A stretch of 24,076 bases of DNA from the NCBI GenBank assembly GCA_934702165.1, contig CAKUYG010000012.1:1-24076 (forward strand). The letters run 5' to 3'. The stretch is from an uncultured Bacteroidales bacterium. GTDB lineage: Bacteria > Bacteroidota > Bacteroidia > Bacteroidales > UBA932. Shown one piece after another: positions 7,855 through 14,953 of this stretch. Numbering within the stretch: the first letter of the stretch is position 1; each line of letters begins with the position of its first letter. The notes under the pieces are model-generated. The model made no database searches and was not told where the DNA came from. It saw only the letters and a list, made by a program, of their open reading frames with translations. The position numbers and the translations under genes are program-made.

Positions 7855-8475
7855 TCATTGATTGTCAAATAAACTTGGTTCTAGGGCCTTGGGGTGGAAG
7901 GAGCGGCGGTGCTCCGGGGTGAGACCGAAGCGGCGTATCGCATCGATATGCTCCTTGGTGGGGTAGCCCATGTTGCGTGCCCACCCGTACCCGGGGTAGA
8001 GTCTGTCCAGCTCCCTCATCCTCTCGTCCCTCCAGGTCTTTGCAAGCACAGAAGCCGCCGCTATCGAGGCGTAGGTGGCATCCCCGTGCACCACGGTGGC
8101 GTATCCGTATCCATCCATCGGACGGAAACGGTTGCCGTCTATCAGCAGGAAGTCCGGCCTGACGCTGAGTTTGCGCACAGCGCGCTGCATACCCTCCACT
8201 GACGCCCAGAGTATGTTGAGGGCATCAATCTCTTCTGCGCTGACTTCTTCCACGGCCCATGCCACGGCCTCCCTCTCTATCACTTCCCTCAAAATGTCAC
8301 GTGATTTTTCGCTCATCTGCTTGGAGTCGTTGAGCAGCGGATGAGTGAAGTCTGGTGGCAGAATCACAGCTGCGGCAAACACAGGCCCCGCCAGAGGGCC
8401 GCGTCCCGCTTCATCGCAGCCGGCCTCGATGAGATCCGGGTGCATGTTGCCCGATAGATGGATTTCTTGTGGCAT
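7855..8475 (-). CDS. rnhB: Ribonuclease HII
   Basis: A 206-aa enzyme that cuts the RNA strand of RNA-DNA hybrids and starts removal of single ribonucleotides from DNA. The hallmark GCDEAGRGPLAGPV is at residues 19-32, giving metal ligands Asp21 and Glu22. The other likely acidic ligands are Asp113 (LIDGNRF) and Asp132 (HGDATYASIAAAS). AASVLAKTWRDERM and YGWARNMGYPTKEH complete the family pattern. ATG 8475 follows a TAnnTTTG element by 7 bp and fits a short-leader transcript. An internal ATG at 8445 would also keep the whole domain. It is the first gene of a four-gene operon (rnhB, dpp7, mrp, rsmA) with junctions of 1 nt, a 4-bp overlap and 4 nt. Confidence 0.95.
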   Translation of the reverse strand: MPQEIHLSGNMHPDLIEAGCDEAGRGPLAGPVFAAAVILPPDFTHPLLNDSKQMSEKSRDILREVIEREAVAWAVEEVSAEEIDALNILWASVEGMQRAVRKLSVRPDFLLIDGNRFRPMDGYGYATVVHGDATYASIAAASVLAKTWRDERMRELDRLYPGYGWARNMGYPTKEHIDAIRRFGLTPEHRRSFHPKALEPSLFDNQ

Positions 8476-8482
8476 TATACCA

Positions 8483-8490
8483 CAAATTTA
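8483..8490 (-). promoter_or_regulatory. Putative -7 element (TAAATTTG) for the rnhB-dpp7-mrp-rsmA operon
   Basis: On the minus strand TAAATTTG matches TAnnTTTG exactly and ends 7 bp before the rnhB start codon at 8475. No TTTG is found at the -33 distance, which falls at the end of the XRE gene. A transcript from here would be almost leaderless. Confidence 0.45.
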
Positions 8491-8514
8491 AAAACATTTC
8501 GGGATTTTCCCCTA

Positions 8515-8919
8515 TTATTGCTCGTCTTTAAGACGGGACATCAAGAACGTATTTGTCTGAGTGAGGGTCTTTATTGCCTGGCCTTGTGCTTGAATCAGCT
8601 GTTGCGCTGCCCGGAGTTTTTCGTTGAGGATTTCGAGACGTCCCTCATAGTCGCGCACAAGTTCTTTCTTCTGCTCATCGAAGTTATGCTTGTCTTCCAG
8701 AAGGCCGTCTTCCAGGTCTGATGCGACTATGTCCGCTTCTTTCATTTTGAAATGACTTGCGAACTTCTTGAGAGTCTTGCAATACAGGTTGGTTTTGCCG
8801 GTCTCGAAATTGATGTAGGTTGTGCGCCCGATGCCCAGTTCGTCGGCCATCGCCGCCTGTGACAGGCCGGCGTTCTCCCTGATCTTGCGTATGCTTATAT
8901 GTGTCTTGTCAATTGGCAT
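8515..8919 (-). CDS. XRE-family helix-turn-helix regulator with C-terminal coiled coil
   Basis: A 134-aa DNA-binding protein. Residues about 8-60 form a Cro/C1-type domain: IRKIRENAGLSQAAMADELGIG is the first part with the HTH, followed by RTTYINFETGKTNLY. Residues about 75-134 are charged and heptad-like (EQKKELVRDYEGRLEILNEKL, then QLIQAQGQAIKTL), a probable coiled coil for dimer or higher-order assembly. There is no sensory domain. Similar XRE-plus-coiled-coil proteins are common in Bacteroidota, and their targets are mostly unknown. It is transcribed divergently from the small helical protein at 9076 and ends 39 nt before the rnhB start. The region 8920-9075 between the divergent genes is the natural place for autoregulation. 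Confidence 0.85.
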   Translation of the reverse strand: MPIDKTHISIRKIRENAGLSQAAMADELGIGRTTYINFETGKTNLYCKTLKKFASHFKMKEADIVASDLEDGLLEDKHNFDEQKKELVRDYEGRLEILNEKLRAAQQLIQAQGQAIKTLTQTNTFLMSRLKDEQ

Positions 8920-8924
8920 CGTCG

Positions 8925-8932
8925 CAAAAATA
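8925..8932 (-). promoter_or_regulatory. Putative -7 element (TATTTTTG) for the XRE regulator gene
   Basis: TATTTTTG on the minus strand fits TAnnTTTG and ends 5 bp before the start codon at 8919. No convincing -33 TTTG is seen 19-21 bp further upstream. The rest of the gap to 9075 is AT-rich (A-runs at about 8979-9015). It also holds AGATGACG (8952-8959) and its reverse complement (9016-9023), 56 bp apart. Confidence 0.4.
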
Positions 8933-9075
8933 GTCAGCCTGCGATGATGAGAGATGACGGATTTATTGTACTATGTCCATAAAAAATAAACAAAACACAA
9001 AAGAAAGATAAAAATCGTCATCTGCTTTCTTTGGATATGTTGCTTATTTGTGGGCAAACGTCCAAATTAGCGGAC

Positions 9076-9303
9076 ATGAAAAAAGAGAAAGAGATGCTGC
9101 TCCTGAGATTGGAGCGGATGTTGAGTGACGGGGAGCTGGTGCCAGAAGGGTTGACCAGTCTGTCGGATGTGTGCCTGGACAGGTTGGGTGTGAGCCCGCG
9201 GGAACTTGATGTGATACTGCTTGAAGAACTTGGTGTCACCGGTGAAGAATTTTTTGCTGAATATGGCAGAAAGGTTATTGACAATGGAAACAAATTTTAT
9301 TAG
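9076..9303 (+). CDS. Small helical protein with an AraC-like helix-turn-helix pattern
   Basis: I do not recognise this 75-aa protein as a named family. It begins MKKEKEMLLLRLERMLSDGE, a charged helix. It then reads SLSDVCLDRLGVSPRELDVILLEELGVTGEEF, which resembles one HTH unit of AraC-type regulators (helix, LG.S turn, recognition helix, EELG). It could bind DNA or act as a small partner protein. ATG 9076 is preferred over the upstream ATG 9037 or TTG 9031 because the upstream residues look non-conserved and the lysine-rich start is typical. The stop codon TAG (9301-9303) forms the first bases of a -7 element for the next gene. It lies divergent to the XRE gene and 49 bp before the EF-G paralog. 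Confidence 0.65.
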   Translation: MKKEKEMLLLRLERMLSDGELVPEGLTSLSDVCLDRLGVSPRELDVILLEELGVTGEEFFAEYGRKVIDNGNKFY

Positions 9304-9308
9304 ATTTG
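9277..9308 (+). promoter_or_regulatory. Putative promoter for the EF-G paralog
   Basis: TAGATTTG at 9301-9308 matches TAnnTTTG, and ATTG at 9277-9280 is a one-mismatch -33 element with a 20-bp spacer. The -33 lies inside the small upstream gene and the -7 overlaps its stop codon. The leader to ATG 9353 would be about 38 nt and AT-rich, without a Shine-Dalgarno sequence. Confidence 0.5.
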
Positions 9309-9352
9309 TGAACTTTGCTTTAAAAACCAAATTATTTTAATAACACCAGACA

Positions 9353-11470
9353 ATGAAAGAATACACAACCAAAGAGATCCGCAACGTGGTACTTCTCGGG
9401 GCGACAAAGTCCGGAAAGACCACGTTGGCTGAAGCTATGCTCTATGAGGGCAAGGTGATCGACAGGCGCGGAAGCGTGGAGGACAAGAATACGGTCTCCG
9501 ACTACAACGAGCTGGAGAAGATCAACCAGAGATCCATCTACGCCACCCCTCTGTATGCCGAGTTCCTCGGAGCCAAGGTCAACATCATAGACGCCCCTGG
9601 AGCCGATGACTTCATCGGGGGAGCGTATTCAGCATTCAGGGTGTGCGAGAGCGGTCTGCTCGTGGTCAATGCCCAGCAGGGAGTCGAGGTGGGCACCGAG
9701 AACTTCATCCGCCTCGCCTCCGACAAGAAGCTTCCTCTCGTGGTGGCCGTCAACCAGCTCGATGCTGACAAGGCCGACTGGGAAAGCGTGCAGTCCTCCC
9801 TCCAGGAAGCCATGGGCAAGAAGCTGGTCTATATCCAGTTCCCTGTCAATGTAGGCCCGGCTTTCGACGGGTTCGTGGACGTGCTTACCAACAAATATTA
9901 TCATTTCAAGGACGCCAACGGCACCCGCGAGGATCTTGAGATTCCGGAGAACCTCAAAGAGCAGGCAGAGGAGATGCGCCAGGAGCTCATAGAGAGGGCC
10001 GCCGAATATGACGACACCCTTATGGAGAAGTTCTTCGAGGCAGGGAGCCTCACCGAAGACGAGATCCGCAAAGGGCTCAACCGCGGCATCGTGGCCGGCG
10101 AGGCCTATCCGGTATTCTGTGTCAGCGCCAAAAAGGACATAGGAGTCAAGAGGCTTCTGGAGTTCACAAAGAACGTGGTTCCGGCCCCGTCCTGCAACCC
10201 GGACGGACCGGCTTCCCTTTTCATATACAAGAACGATGTAGAGCCGCACCTCGGAGAGGTTTCTTTCTTCAAGGTGATGAGCGGCACCATTACTCCGGGC
10301 ATGGATCTGGAGGATCCTGCCACCGGCAACAAAGAACGTCTCTCAGCCATCTATGCCGTGGCCGGCCTCAAGAAGGAACAGGCGACCGCGCTCAAGGCCG
10401 GAGATCTCGGATGTACCGTGAAACTCAAGAACGGACGTTCCAACATCACCCTTTCCGCTCCGGGGTCCGGGCTCGAGTGGGACAAGATAGTCTATCCGGC
10501 ACCGAAATACCGCTGCGCCATCAAGGCCAAGGTGCAGCAGGAGGAGCAGAAACTCGGTGACGCCCTCAAGAAGATAGCATCCCAGGACCCTACCGTGGTC
10601 GTGGAGTATTCCAAGGAACTCCGTCAGACAATCCTCAGCGGCAACGGCGAGCAGCACATCAACATAGTGAAGTGGCGTTTGAACAACGAGTTCAAGGTTG
10701 AGGTCGAACTCTTCGCCCCGAAGATCCCTTATCGCGAGACCATCACCAAGACCGCATGTGCGACCTACCGTCACAAGAAGCAGTCCGGCGGTGCCGGCCA
10801 GTTCGGAGAGGTGTCCCTGCTCATCTGCCCTTACGAGGAAGGTGTCGAGGCTCCGAAAGTGTTCAAGATCAACGGTAAGGATATGGTGATGAACATAAAG
10901 TCATCTGAATCCTTCGACCTGGAATGGGGTGGCAAACTCGAATTCTACAACTGTATCGTGGGCGGCGCCATCGATGCACGCTTCATGCCGGCCATCCTCA
11001 AGGGTATCAACGACAAGATGACCGAAGGGCCTCTCACCGGCTCGTACGCCCGCGACATACGCGTCTATGTATATGATGGAAAGATGCATCCGGTTGACTC
11101 CAACGAAATATCGTTCGTGCTCGCTGCGCGCAACGCCTTCAAGGAGGCGTTCCGCAACGCCGGACCGAAGATCATGGAGCCGATCTACAATGTCGAAGTG
11201 ATGACTCCGGCGGACTATCAGGGAGCCTGCATGTCCGATCTCCAGAACCGTCGCGGTATTCTCGGAGACATGGGAGCTGACAAGGGCTTCTCCATCCTCA
11301 AGGCCCGCGTGCCTCTTGCAGAACTTTACCGTTATTCGACGACTCTCAGTTCGCTGACATCGGGAGCTGCGACTTTCTCCATGTCTTTTGCTGACTATCA
11401 GCCTGTTCCTGGAGATGTGCAGACCAAGCTGCTCGCCGAATATGCGGCGGCGGAAGCTGACGAAGACTAG
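9353..11470 (+). CDS. fusA2: Elongation factor G paralog (EF-G2/FusA2 type)
   Basis: A 705-aa translational GTPase-family protein with all five EF-G domains in order: G domain (about 1-275), domain II (to about 380), III, IV (YRETITKTACATYRHKKQSGG near 463-483) and V. The nucleotide-binding motifs are altered compared with canonical EF-G. The P-loop is GATKSGKTT (16-24) instead of AHIDAGKTT. Switch I reads EKINQRSIYATP, without the usual RGITI. Switch II is DAPGADDF (80-87), with Ala84 where the catalytic histidine of DTPGH normally stands. G4 is NQLD (134-137). A second EF-G in Bacteroides thetaiotaomicron has been reported to promote translocation without GTP hydrolysis and to help under carbon starvation. 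The substitutions here fit that paralog, so this is unlikely to be the housekeeping fusA. Confidence 0.88.
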   Translation: MKEYTTKEIRNVVLLGATKSGKTTLAEAMLYEGKVIDRRGSVEDKNTVSDYNELEKINQRSIYATPLYAEFLGAKVNIIDAPGADDFIGGAYSAFRVCESGLLVVNAQQGVEVGTENFIRLASDKKLPLVVAVNQLDADKADWESVQSSLQEAMGKKLVYIQFPVNVGPAFDGFVDVLTNKYYHFKDANGTREDLEIPENLKEQAEEMRQELIERAAEYDDTLMEKFFEAGSLTEDEIRKGLNRGIVAGEAYPVFCVSAKKDIGVKRLLEFTKNVVPAPSCNPDGPASLFIYKNDVEPHLGEVSFFKVMSGTITPGMDLEDPATGNKERLSAIYAVAGLKKEQATALKAGDLGCTVKLKNGRSNITLSAPGSGLEWDKIVYPAPKYRCAIKAKVQQEEQKLGDALKKIASQDPTVVVEYSKELRQTILSGNGEQHINIVKWRLNNEFKVEVELFAPKIPYRETITKTACATYRHKKQSGGAGQFGEVSLLICPYEEGVEAPKVFKINGKDMVMNIKSSESFDLEWGGKLEFYNCIVGGAIDARFMPAILKGINDKMTEGPLTGSYARDIRVYVYDGKMHPVDSNEISFVLAARNAFKEAFRNAGPKIMEPIYNVEVMTPADYQGACMSDLQNRRGILGDMGADKGFSILKARVPLAELYRYSTTLSSLTSGAATFSMSFADYQPVPGDVQTKLLAEYAAAEADED

Positions 11471-11490
11471 TCGGAACACAGACGATATGA

Positions 11491-11530
11491 CGGCGGCGAC
11501 GGCAATGGCCGGAGCCGCCGTTTGTCTTTG
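11491..11530 (+). terminator. Intrinsic terminator after the EF-G paralog
   Basis: A 30-nt near-perfect hairpin follows the stop codon by 20 nt. CGGCGGC (11491-11497) pairs with GCCGCCG (11514-11520), and inside it CGGC (11500-11503) pairs with GCCG (11508-11511) around an AATG loop. The two stems are separated by GA opposite GA, which can form tandem sheared G-A pairs, so the helix may be continuous. The T-rich run TTTGTCTTTG (11521-11530) follows at once. Confidence 0.75.
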
Positions 11531-11552
11531 TTGCACGGAATCGATAACTTTG
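11521..11552 (+). promoter_or_regulatory. Full Bacteroidota promoter (TTTG-N20-TAACTTTG)
   Basis: TTTG at 11521-11524 and TAACTTTG at 11545-11552, with a 20-bp spacer, match both halves of the Bacteroidota housekeeping promoter. The start codon at 11570 leaves a leader of roughly 12 nt. The -33 element is the same TTTG that begins the T-tract of the preceding terminator. Confidence 0.75.
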
Positions 11553-11569
11553 TGCAGATACTTTGACTG

Positions 11570-12217
11570 ATGGACAGAATCAAGATTCTTTTTGCCTGCT
11601 TTGCTGCCCTTTTTGCGGCATCCCAGCGCGCGGATGCCCAATTCGCGCTCAGTCTCGGTGCCTCTTTCCCCGGGACGGTATATGTGGACAACGGATATGA
11701 CAACTATTACGCCCGACTACGTATAGGCTTCGATGTGGGAGCGCAGTACAGCATAAGTCTCAACAGGTGTCTCGATGCGGTGGTCAGTGCAGACTTCATC
11801 CGTCACGGGCAGGGGAAGATGGCCAAAGCCCAGATGGGATACAACTACGCCAACTATCCATCCTATCTCAATTTTCCTCTGATGGCCGGTCTGTCCGTCA
11901 AGATAGACTTCGACGGGCAGGGATTCATCAACCCCTCGCACCATGCTTTTATCGAGCTGAAAGCCGGGGCCAACGCCTCCACGCTCACCCGGGCAGTCTT
12001 CACGGACGAGAGTGGCGTAAGGCACACGGTACGCTACAATGTCGGTTTTGCTCCCGCCTTGTCTGTCGGCGCAGGCATGAGATTCTCGGACCATGGAGCT
12101 TTTTCTATCCGTTTCGTTGACCTTGGCGACATAAAGATGACGGAAAGGGGGAACAGCGGTTCCGAGTTCCGCTATTCCCCCCGTATGGTGGATATGAGAT
12201 ATACGTATTATTTCTAG
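11570..12217 (+). CDS. Secreted outer-membrane beta-barrel-like protein
   Basis: A 215-aa exported protein of no named family. The signal peptide MDRIKILFACFAALFAASQRADA is probably cut before QFALSLG. The mature part is made of alternating short strands rich in Gly, Tyr and Phe (YYARLRIGFDVGAQYSISL, AFIELKAGA, RYNVGFAPALSVGAGMRF) and ends in MRYTYYF. A terminal aromatic residue after an alternating strand is the usual outer-membrane insertion signal. About eight strands would fit a small OmpA/PorT-like barrel. It has its own promoter and is isolated from its neighbours. Its TAG stop shares the palindrome CTAG (12214-12217) with the stop codon of the convergent adaptor gene. A role as porin, receptor or structural barrel cannot be told apart here. 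Confidence 0.75.
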   Translation: MDRIKILFACFAALFAASQRADAQFALSLGASFPGTVYVDNGYDNYYARLRIGFDVGAQYSISLNRCLDAVVSADFIRHGQGKMAKAQMGYNYANYPSYLNFPLMAGLSVKIDFDGQGFINPSHHAFIELKAGANASTLTRAVFTDESGVRHTVRYNVGFAPALSVGAGMRFSDHGAFSIRFVDLGDIKMTERGNSGSEFRYSPRMVDMRYTYYF

Positions 12218-13470
12218 AATATCAGCACGTCGCTGTCCCCGTAGTTGTCGTATGAGGAGGTGATGACTTTTTCTCCAGGCTCCAGTCCCTCAAGCACTTC
12301 GTAGTATTTAGGGTTCTGCCTGCCTATTCGGATCTCCCTCTTGACTGCCTTGGACCCGTCGGGGGTCAGCACATAGATCCATTTGCCTCCTGTCTTCTGG
12401 TAGAAAGTGCCGCGCGGGATAATGATGCCTTCTTCAGGCTGTCCGAGCTGGAGGTTGAGGTAATAGGTCTGGCCGGTGCGGATGTTGTCAGGCTGCTCGC
12501 CTTCGAACTTGAAATCAGCCTGGAATTTGCCGTCGCGAACTTCCGGGTAGACCTTGCGCAGGAGCACAGAGAAGTTGCCGCCTTGGCGCTCGAAAGTGGC
12601 CTGCAGGCCCGGGGTGACCCTGTCGATGTAGTGCTCATCGATTTTAGCTTCCACCTTGTAGTCTCCCACGGAATTGATCTGGCCTATTTTCATGCCTGAA
12701 GACACGCTCTGTCCGAGCACGACGTCCAGAAGTCCCAGTTCCCCGTCTATCGGGGCTTTGATGGTAAGGTTGGACTTGCGGTTGCGGATCATGGCCATGT
12801 TCTGGCGCATGTTGTCGAGGCTTTCCTGCATCTGCTTGATTTCTACTCCTCTGTATAGACTGTCCTGGACGGATCTTTCCTTGATGAGGGTATATTTCTG
12901 CTGAGCGAGATCATAGTCCTCCTTGGCTTTGAGGTACTCCTCCTTGGCGATGAGCTTGTCCTGATAGAGGGCGGACTGCTGCTCGTAGTTACGGCGGTTG
13001 CGCCGTAATTCCATCTCGTACGTCATCTCGTCCTGCTTGACTGAGAGCTTCTGCTGCTCCATCTGTATCATGGTGTTGCGCAGGATGTTCTCCTTCTCGG
13101 CGAGTTCCGCTTCGGAGTTGAGGATCTCGAGGTCGAGGTTGTCATTGCTCAGGATCAGCAGCGGCTCCCCGGCGTGTACCATGGAGCCTTCTTCCACGAG
13201 TATCTTCTGCACAACTCCGCCTTCCTGCGGGCTGAGCTGGATGGTCGTCATAGGCTGCACCTGGCCACTTACCCTTATGTAGTCGTTGAATTCCCCTCTC
13301 TGCACCTCGCTGATGCTGACGGTGTCCTTGTCCACTCTGAACGAGCTTGAGTTGTCCCTGAACACAAGGTAGAGCACAAATGCCACCACCACGGCTCCGA
13401 GCCAGTAAGGCAGGGCTTTTTTTGTGAACACGGCCTTCCAGCCGCTCTTCTTTTCGATGATCTTATCCAT
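12214..13470 (-). CDS. HlyD/MacA-type periplasmic adaptor (membrane fusion protein)
   Basis: A 418-aa adaptor that bridges an inner-membrane transporter to a TolC-type channel. A single membrane anchor lies at about residues 20-37. The two lipoyl half-motifs are QEGGVVQKILVEEGSMVHAGEPLL (about 82-105) and IKAPIDGELGLLDVVLGQSVSSG (about 237-259). Between them is a long alpha-helical hairpin (about 112-235, rich in E, K and Q), and a beta-barrel and membrane-proximal domain follow to the end. It starts 10 nt after the TolC-like gene, so the two form one unit. The anchor plus hairpin architecture is that of MacA, which fits the MacB-like permeases encoded upstream on the same strand. Confidence 0.9.
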   Translation of the reverse strand: MDKIIEKKSGWKAVFTKKALPYWLGAVVVAFVLYLVFRDNSSSFRVDKDTVSISEVQRGEFNDYIRVSGQVQPMTTIQLSPQEGGVVQKILVEEGSMVHAGEPLLILSNDNLDLEILNSEAELAEKENILRNTMIQMEQQKLSVKQDEMTYEMELRRNRRNYEQQSALYQDKLIAKEEYLKAKEDYDLAQQKYTLIKERSVQDSLYRGVEIKQMQESLDNMRQNMAMIRNRKSNLTIKAPIDGELGLLDVVLGQSVSSGMKIGQINSVGDYKVEAKIDEHYIDRVTPGLQATFERQGGNFSVLLRKVYPEVRDGKFQADFKFEGEQPDNIRTGQTYYLNLQLGQPEEGIIIPRGTFYQKTGGKWIYVLTPDGSKAVKREIRIGRQNPKYYEVLEGLEPGEKVITSSYDNYGDSDVLIF

Positions 13471-13480
13471 AGTGATTCTT

Positions 13481-14833
13481 TTATTTCTGATCGATGTAAC
13501 TTGTCCCTCCGTAGTATTCCACTACGCTCTTTTTGAGCAGATACTTGAACATGGAGTTGAGCCTGTCGGCGCGGGCTGCGAGATAGTTGTCCGTGGCGGT
13601 CTGGTATTCGATGCCGGAGATGAGTCCCTGCTCGTATTTGCGGCTGTTCAGCTGCCATGACTCCTCCTGTACTTCGGCTTTGCGTTCGGCCTGCAGGTAG
13701 GCCGAGGCGGCTCCGTCACGGTCCTGGATTGCCCTGCGCACTTCGGACTCGATGTCACGCAGCTTCTGGTCGTATTCGGCTGACGCTTTCTGATATGCGT
13801 GTTTTTTTCTTGATATGTTGCCTATGTTCTTGAGGCGGTCATAGATCGGAATGCTGACGGAGACCTGGATGTATTCACCGCCGTTGTTTGTAAACTGCGT
13901 CCGGAACGGGTCGGTCTCCCTCAGGCCCGGGTATTCGAAGTATGTCGTTGACCAGCCGGCGTAGAGGCCTACCGTCGGAAGAAGTTGCCATTTGGCGGTG
14001 TTGAGGGCCAGGCGTGCGTTCTCCATGGCGCCGTGGGCTATGAGCGCGGAAGGCTGGTTGGCAAGGGCGAAGTCTACTATTGCTGTTTCGTCTTCGTTCT
14101 GGCCGGTGGCGAGGGCATCCCCGTCGGCGAAGGCTGTATCTATCATGAGTACAGAGTCAAGAGGCCAGAACATCACGTCCTGCAGGGTCATCATGGCATC
14201 CCCGCGCATGTTTTCGGCATTGGTCAGGTTGTACTGCCTGTCTGCGAGATCGGCTTCCGCCTGCACGACGTCTGCGTAGCCCTTCACACCCAGCTTTTCT
14301 TGCCTGCGCGCCAGCTCAAGTGAGTTCTGGGCTGTCTGGACCTGGCTGCGGTATATTTCACTTATCTTGGTGTAATACACTGCGTTGTAGTAGGCTTCCA
14401 TCGTGGCGAGGCAGATGTCGGCTTCGACCTGGTCTTCCTGCGAGTTGCCCATCGCGAGGGAAGTCTTAGCTATCTTGATGTTGTTGAGAGCGGAGAACCC
14501 GTCGAAGACGGTGATGCCGGCTGAGAGGCTGTAACTGTTGTGGAACGAGGTCGTGTTTATGTAGGTATTGGTCTGCGGGTCGATGGCGCGTCCAAAGTTG
14601 TAGTAGGCTGACACACCTGCACTTACCTGAGGAGTGAAAGCACTCAGGATTGCTTCTCTCCTGTCCAGTCTGGCATCCCCGACCGCAGCCTGCTGTATGC
14701 GGACCTTGGTCGAATTGGATACCGCATATTCCATGCACTCTTTCAGTCCCATGACTTCCGCGTCCTGGGCCGGAGCCTGCAGGGCGAGGCCTGCAAGCAG
14801 AATGGTGAGTATACTATGTCTTATCATGTCCAT
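13481..14833 (-). CDS. TolC family outer-membrane efflux protein
   Basis: A 450-aa outer-membrane channel protomer; TolC-type proteins trimerise into a barrel with a long periplasmic alpha-tunnel. The signal peptide runs to APAQ (about residue 23). The mature start GLKECMEYAVSNSTKVR matches the family. Two repeats follow, each with helical segments (RRQEKLGVKGYADVVQAEADLADRQYNL in the first; WQLNSRKYEQGLISGIEYQTATDNYL in the second) and short strands (FGRAIDPQTNTY; GGEYIQVSVSIPIYD). ATG 14833 or 14827 both give a good signal peptide. It is the first gene of the TolC-adaptor unit and sits directly behind the sigma-54-like module at 14862-14970, which I infer controls it. Confidence 0.92.
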   Translation of the reverse strand: MDMIRHSILTILLAGLALQAPAQDAEVMGLKECMEYAVSNSTKVRIQQAAVGDARLDRREAILSAFTPQVSAGVSAYYNFGRAIDPQTNTYINTTSFHNSYSLSAGITVFDGFSALNNIKIAKTSLAMGNSQEDQVEADICLATMEAYYNAVYYTKISEIYRSQVQTAQNSLELARRQEKLGVKGYADVVQAEADLADRQYNLTNAENMRGDAMMTLQDVMFWPLDSVLMIDTAFADGDALATGQNEDETAIVDFALANQPSALIAHGAMENARLALNTAKWQLLPTVGLYAGWSTTYFEYPGLRETDPFRTQFTNNGGEYIQVSVSIPIYDRLKNIGNISRKKHAYQKASAEYDQKLRDIESEVRRAIQDRDGAASAYLQAERKAEVQEESWQLNSRKYEQGLISGIEYQTATDNYLAARADRLNSMFKYLLKKSVVEYYGGTSYIDQK

Positions 14834-14861
14834 ATTGAATTATCTTGACGACTGAAACAGT

Positions 14862-14877
14862 ATCAGTGATTGTGCCA
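14862..14877 (-). promoter_or_regulatory. Sigma-54-like -24/-12 element upstream of the TolC gene
   Basis: On the minus strand TGGCAC (14877-14872) is a perfect -24 block. At the -12 spacing the sequence is CTGAT (14866-14862) instead of TTGCW, so the -12 GC is GA. The predicted transcription start is near 14852, about 19 nt before the start codon. The same GGCAC...GAT spacing is found before the permease gene at 22227-22242. Confidence 0.5.
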
Positions 14878-14880
14878 AAA

Positions 14881-14901
14881 ATGTAATATGTTGATTGTTA
14901 A
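14881..14901 (-). promoter_or_regulatory. Conserved 21-bp element with IHF-type consensus (TolC copy)
   Basis: On the minus strand AATCAACATATTA (14896-14884) is an exact match to WATCAANNNNTTR, the E. coli IHF consensus. The full 21 bp agrees at 17 positions with 22247-22267. The element lies between the enhancer-like palindromes and the -24 block, the standard place for a DNA-bending protein in sigma-54 promoters. Whether a Bacteroidota HU/IHF protein uses this consensus is not known to me. Confidence 0.45.
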
Positions 14902-14931
14902 GACTTTGTGCTATGTGGTCTGGGCGGGTCT

Positions 14932-14948
14932 TGTAAAGAAACCTTACA
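14932..14948. promoter_or_regulatory. Promoter-proximal operator palindrome (TGTAAA-N5-CTTACA), TolC module
   Basis: TGTAAAGAAACCTTACA is a 17-bp palindrome with one arm mismatch. Its centre (14940) is 22 bp from the centre of the next copy and about 64 bp upstream of the -24 GG. It is probably a dimer site for the sigma-54 activator encoded at 16182-17516. Confidence 0.6.
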
Positions 14949-14953
14949 CTTTG

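Noticed and set aside
8476..8514. Short hairpin GGGA-AAA-TCCC followed by T-rich sequence after the XRE gene (minus strand)
   Set aside because: A 4-bp stem is too weak for a terminator call, and the T-run is separated from it by several bases.
9031..9075. Earlier TTG or ATG start of the small protein at 9031 or 9037
   Set aside because: The added residues (MLLICGQTSKLAD) show no pattern, and ATG 9076 begins a typical lysine-rich helix. Not fully excluded.
9629..10249. Minus-strand frame of 206 codons opposite the EF-G paralog
   Set aside because: It mirrors a strongly coding sense frame, has no family pattern and no promoter. The same holds for 10901-11641 on the minus strand.
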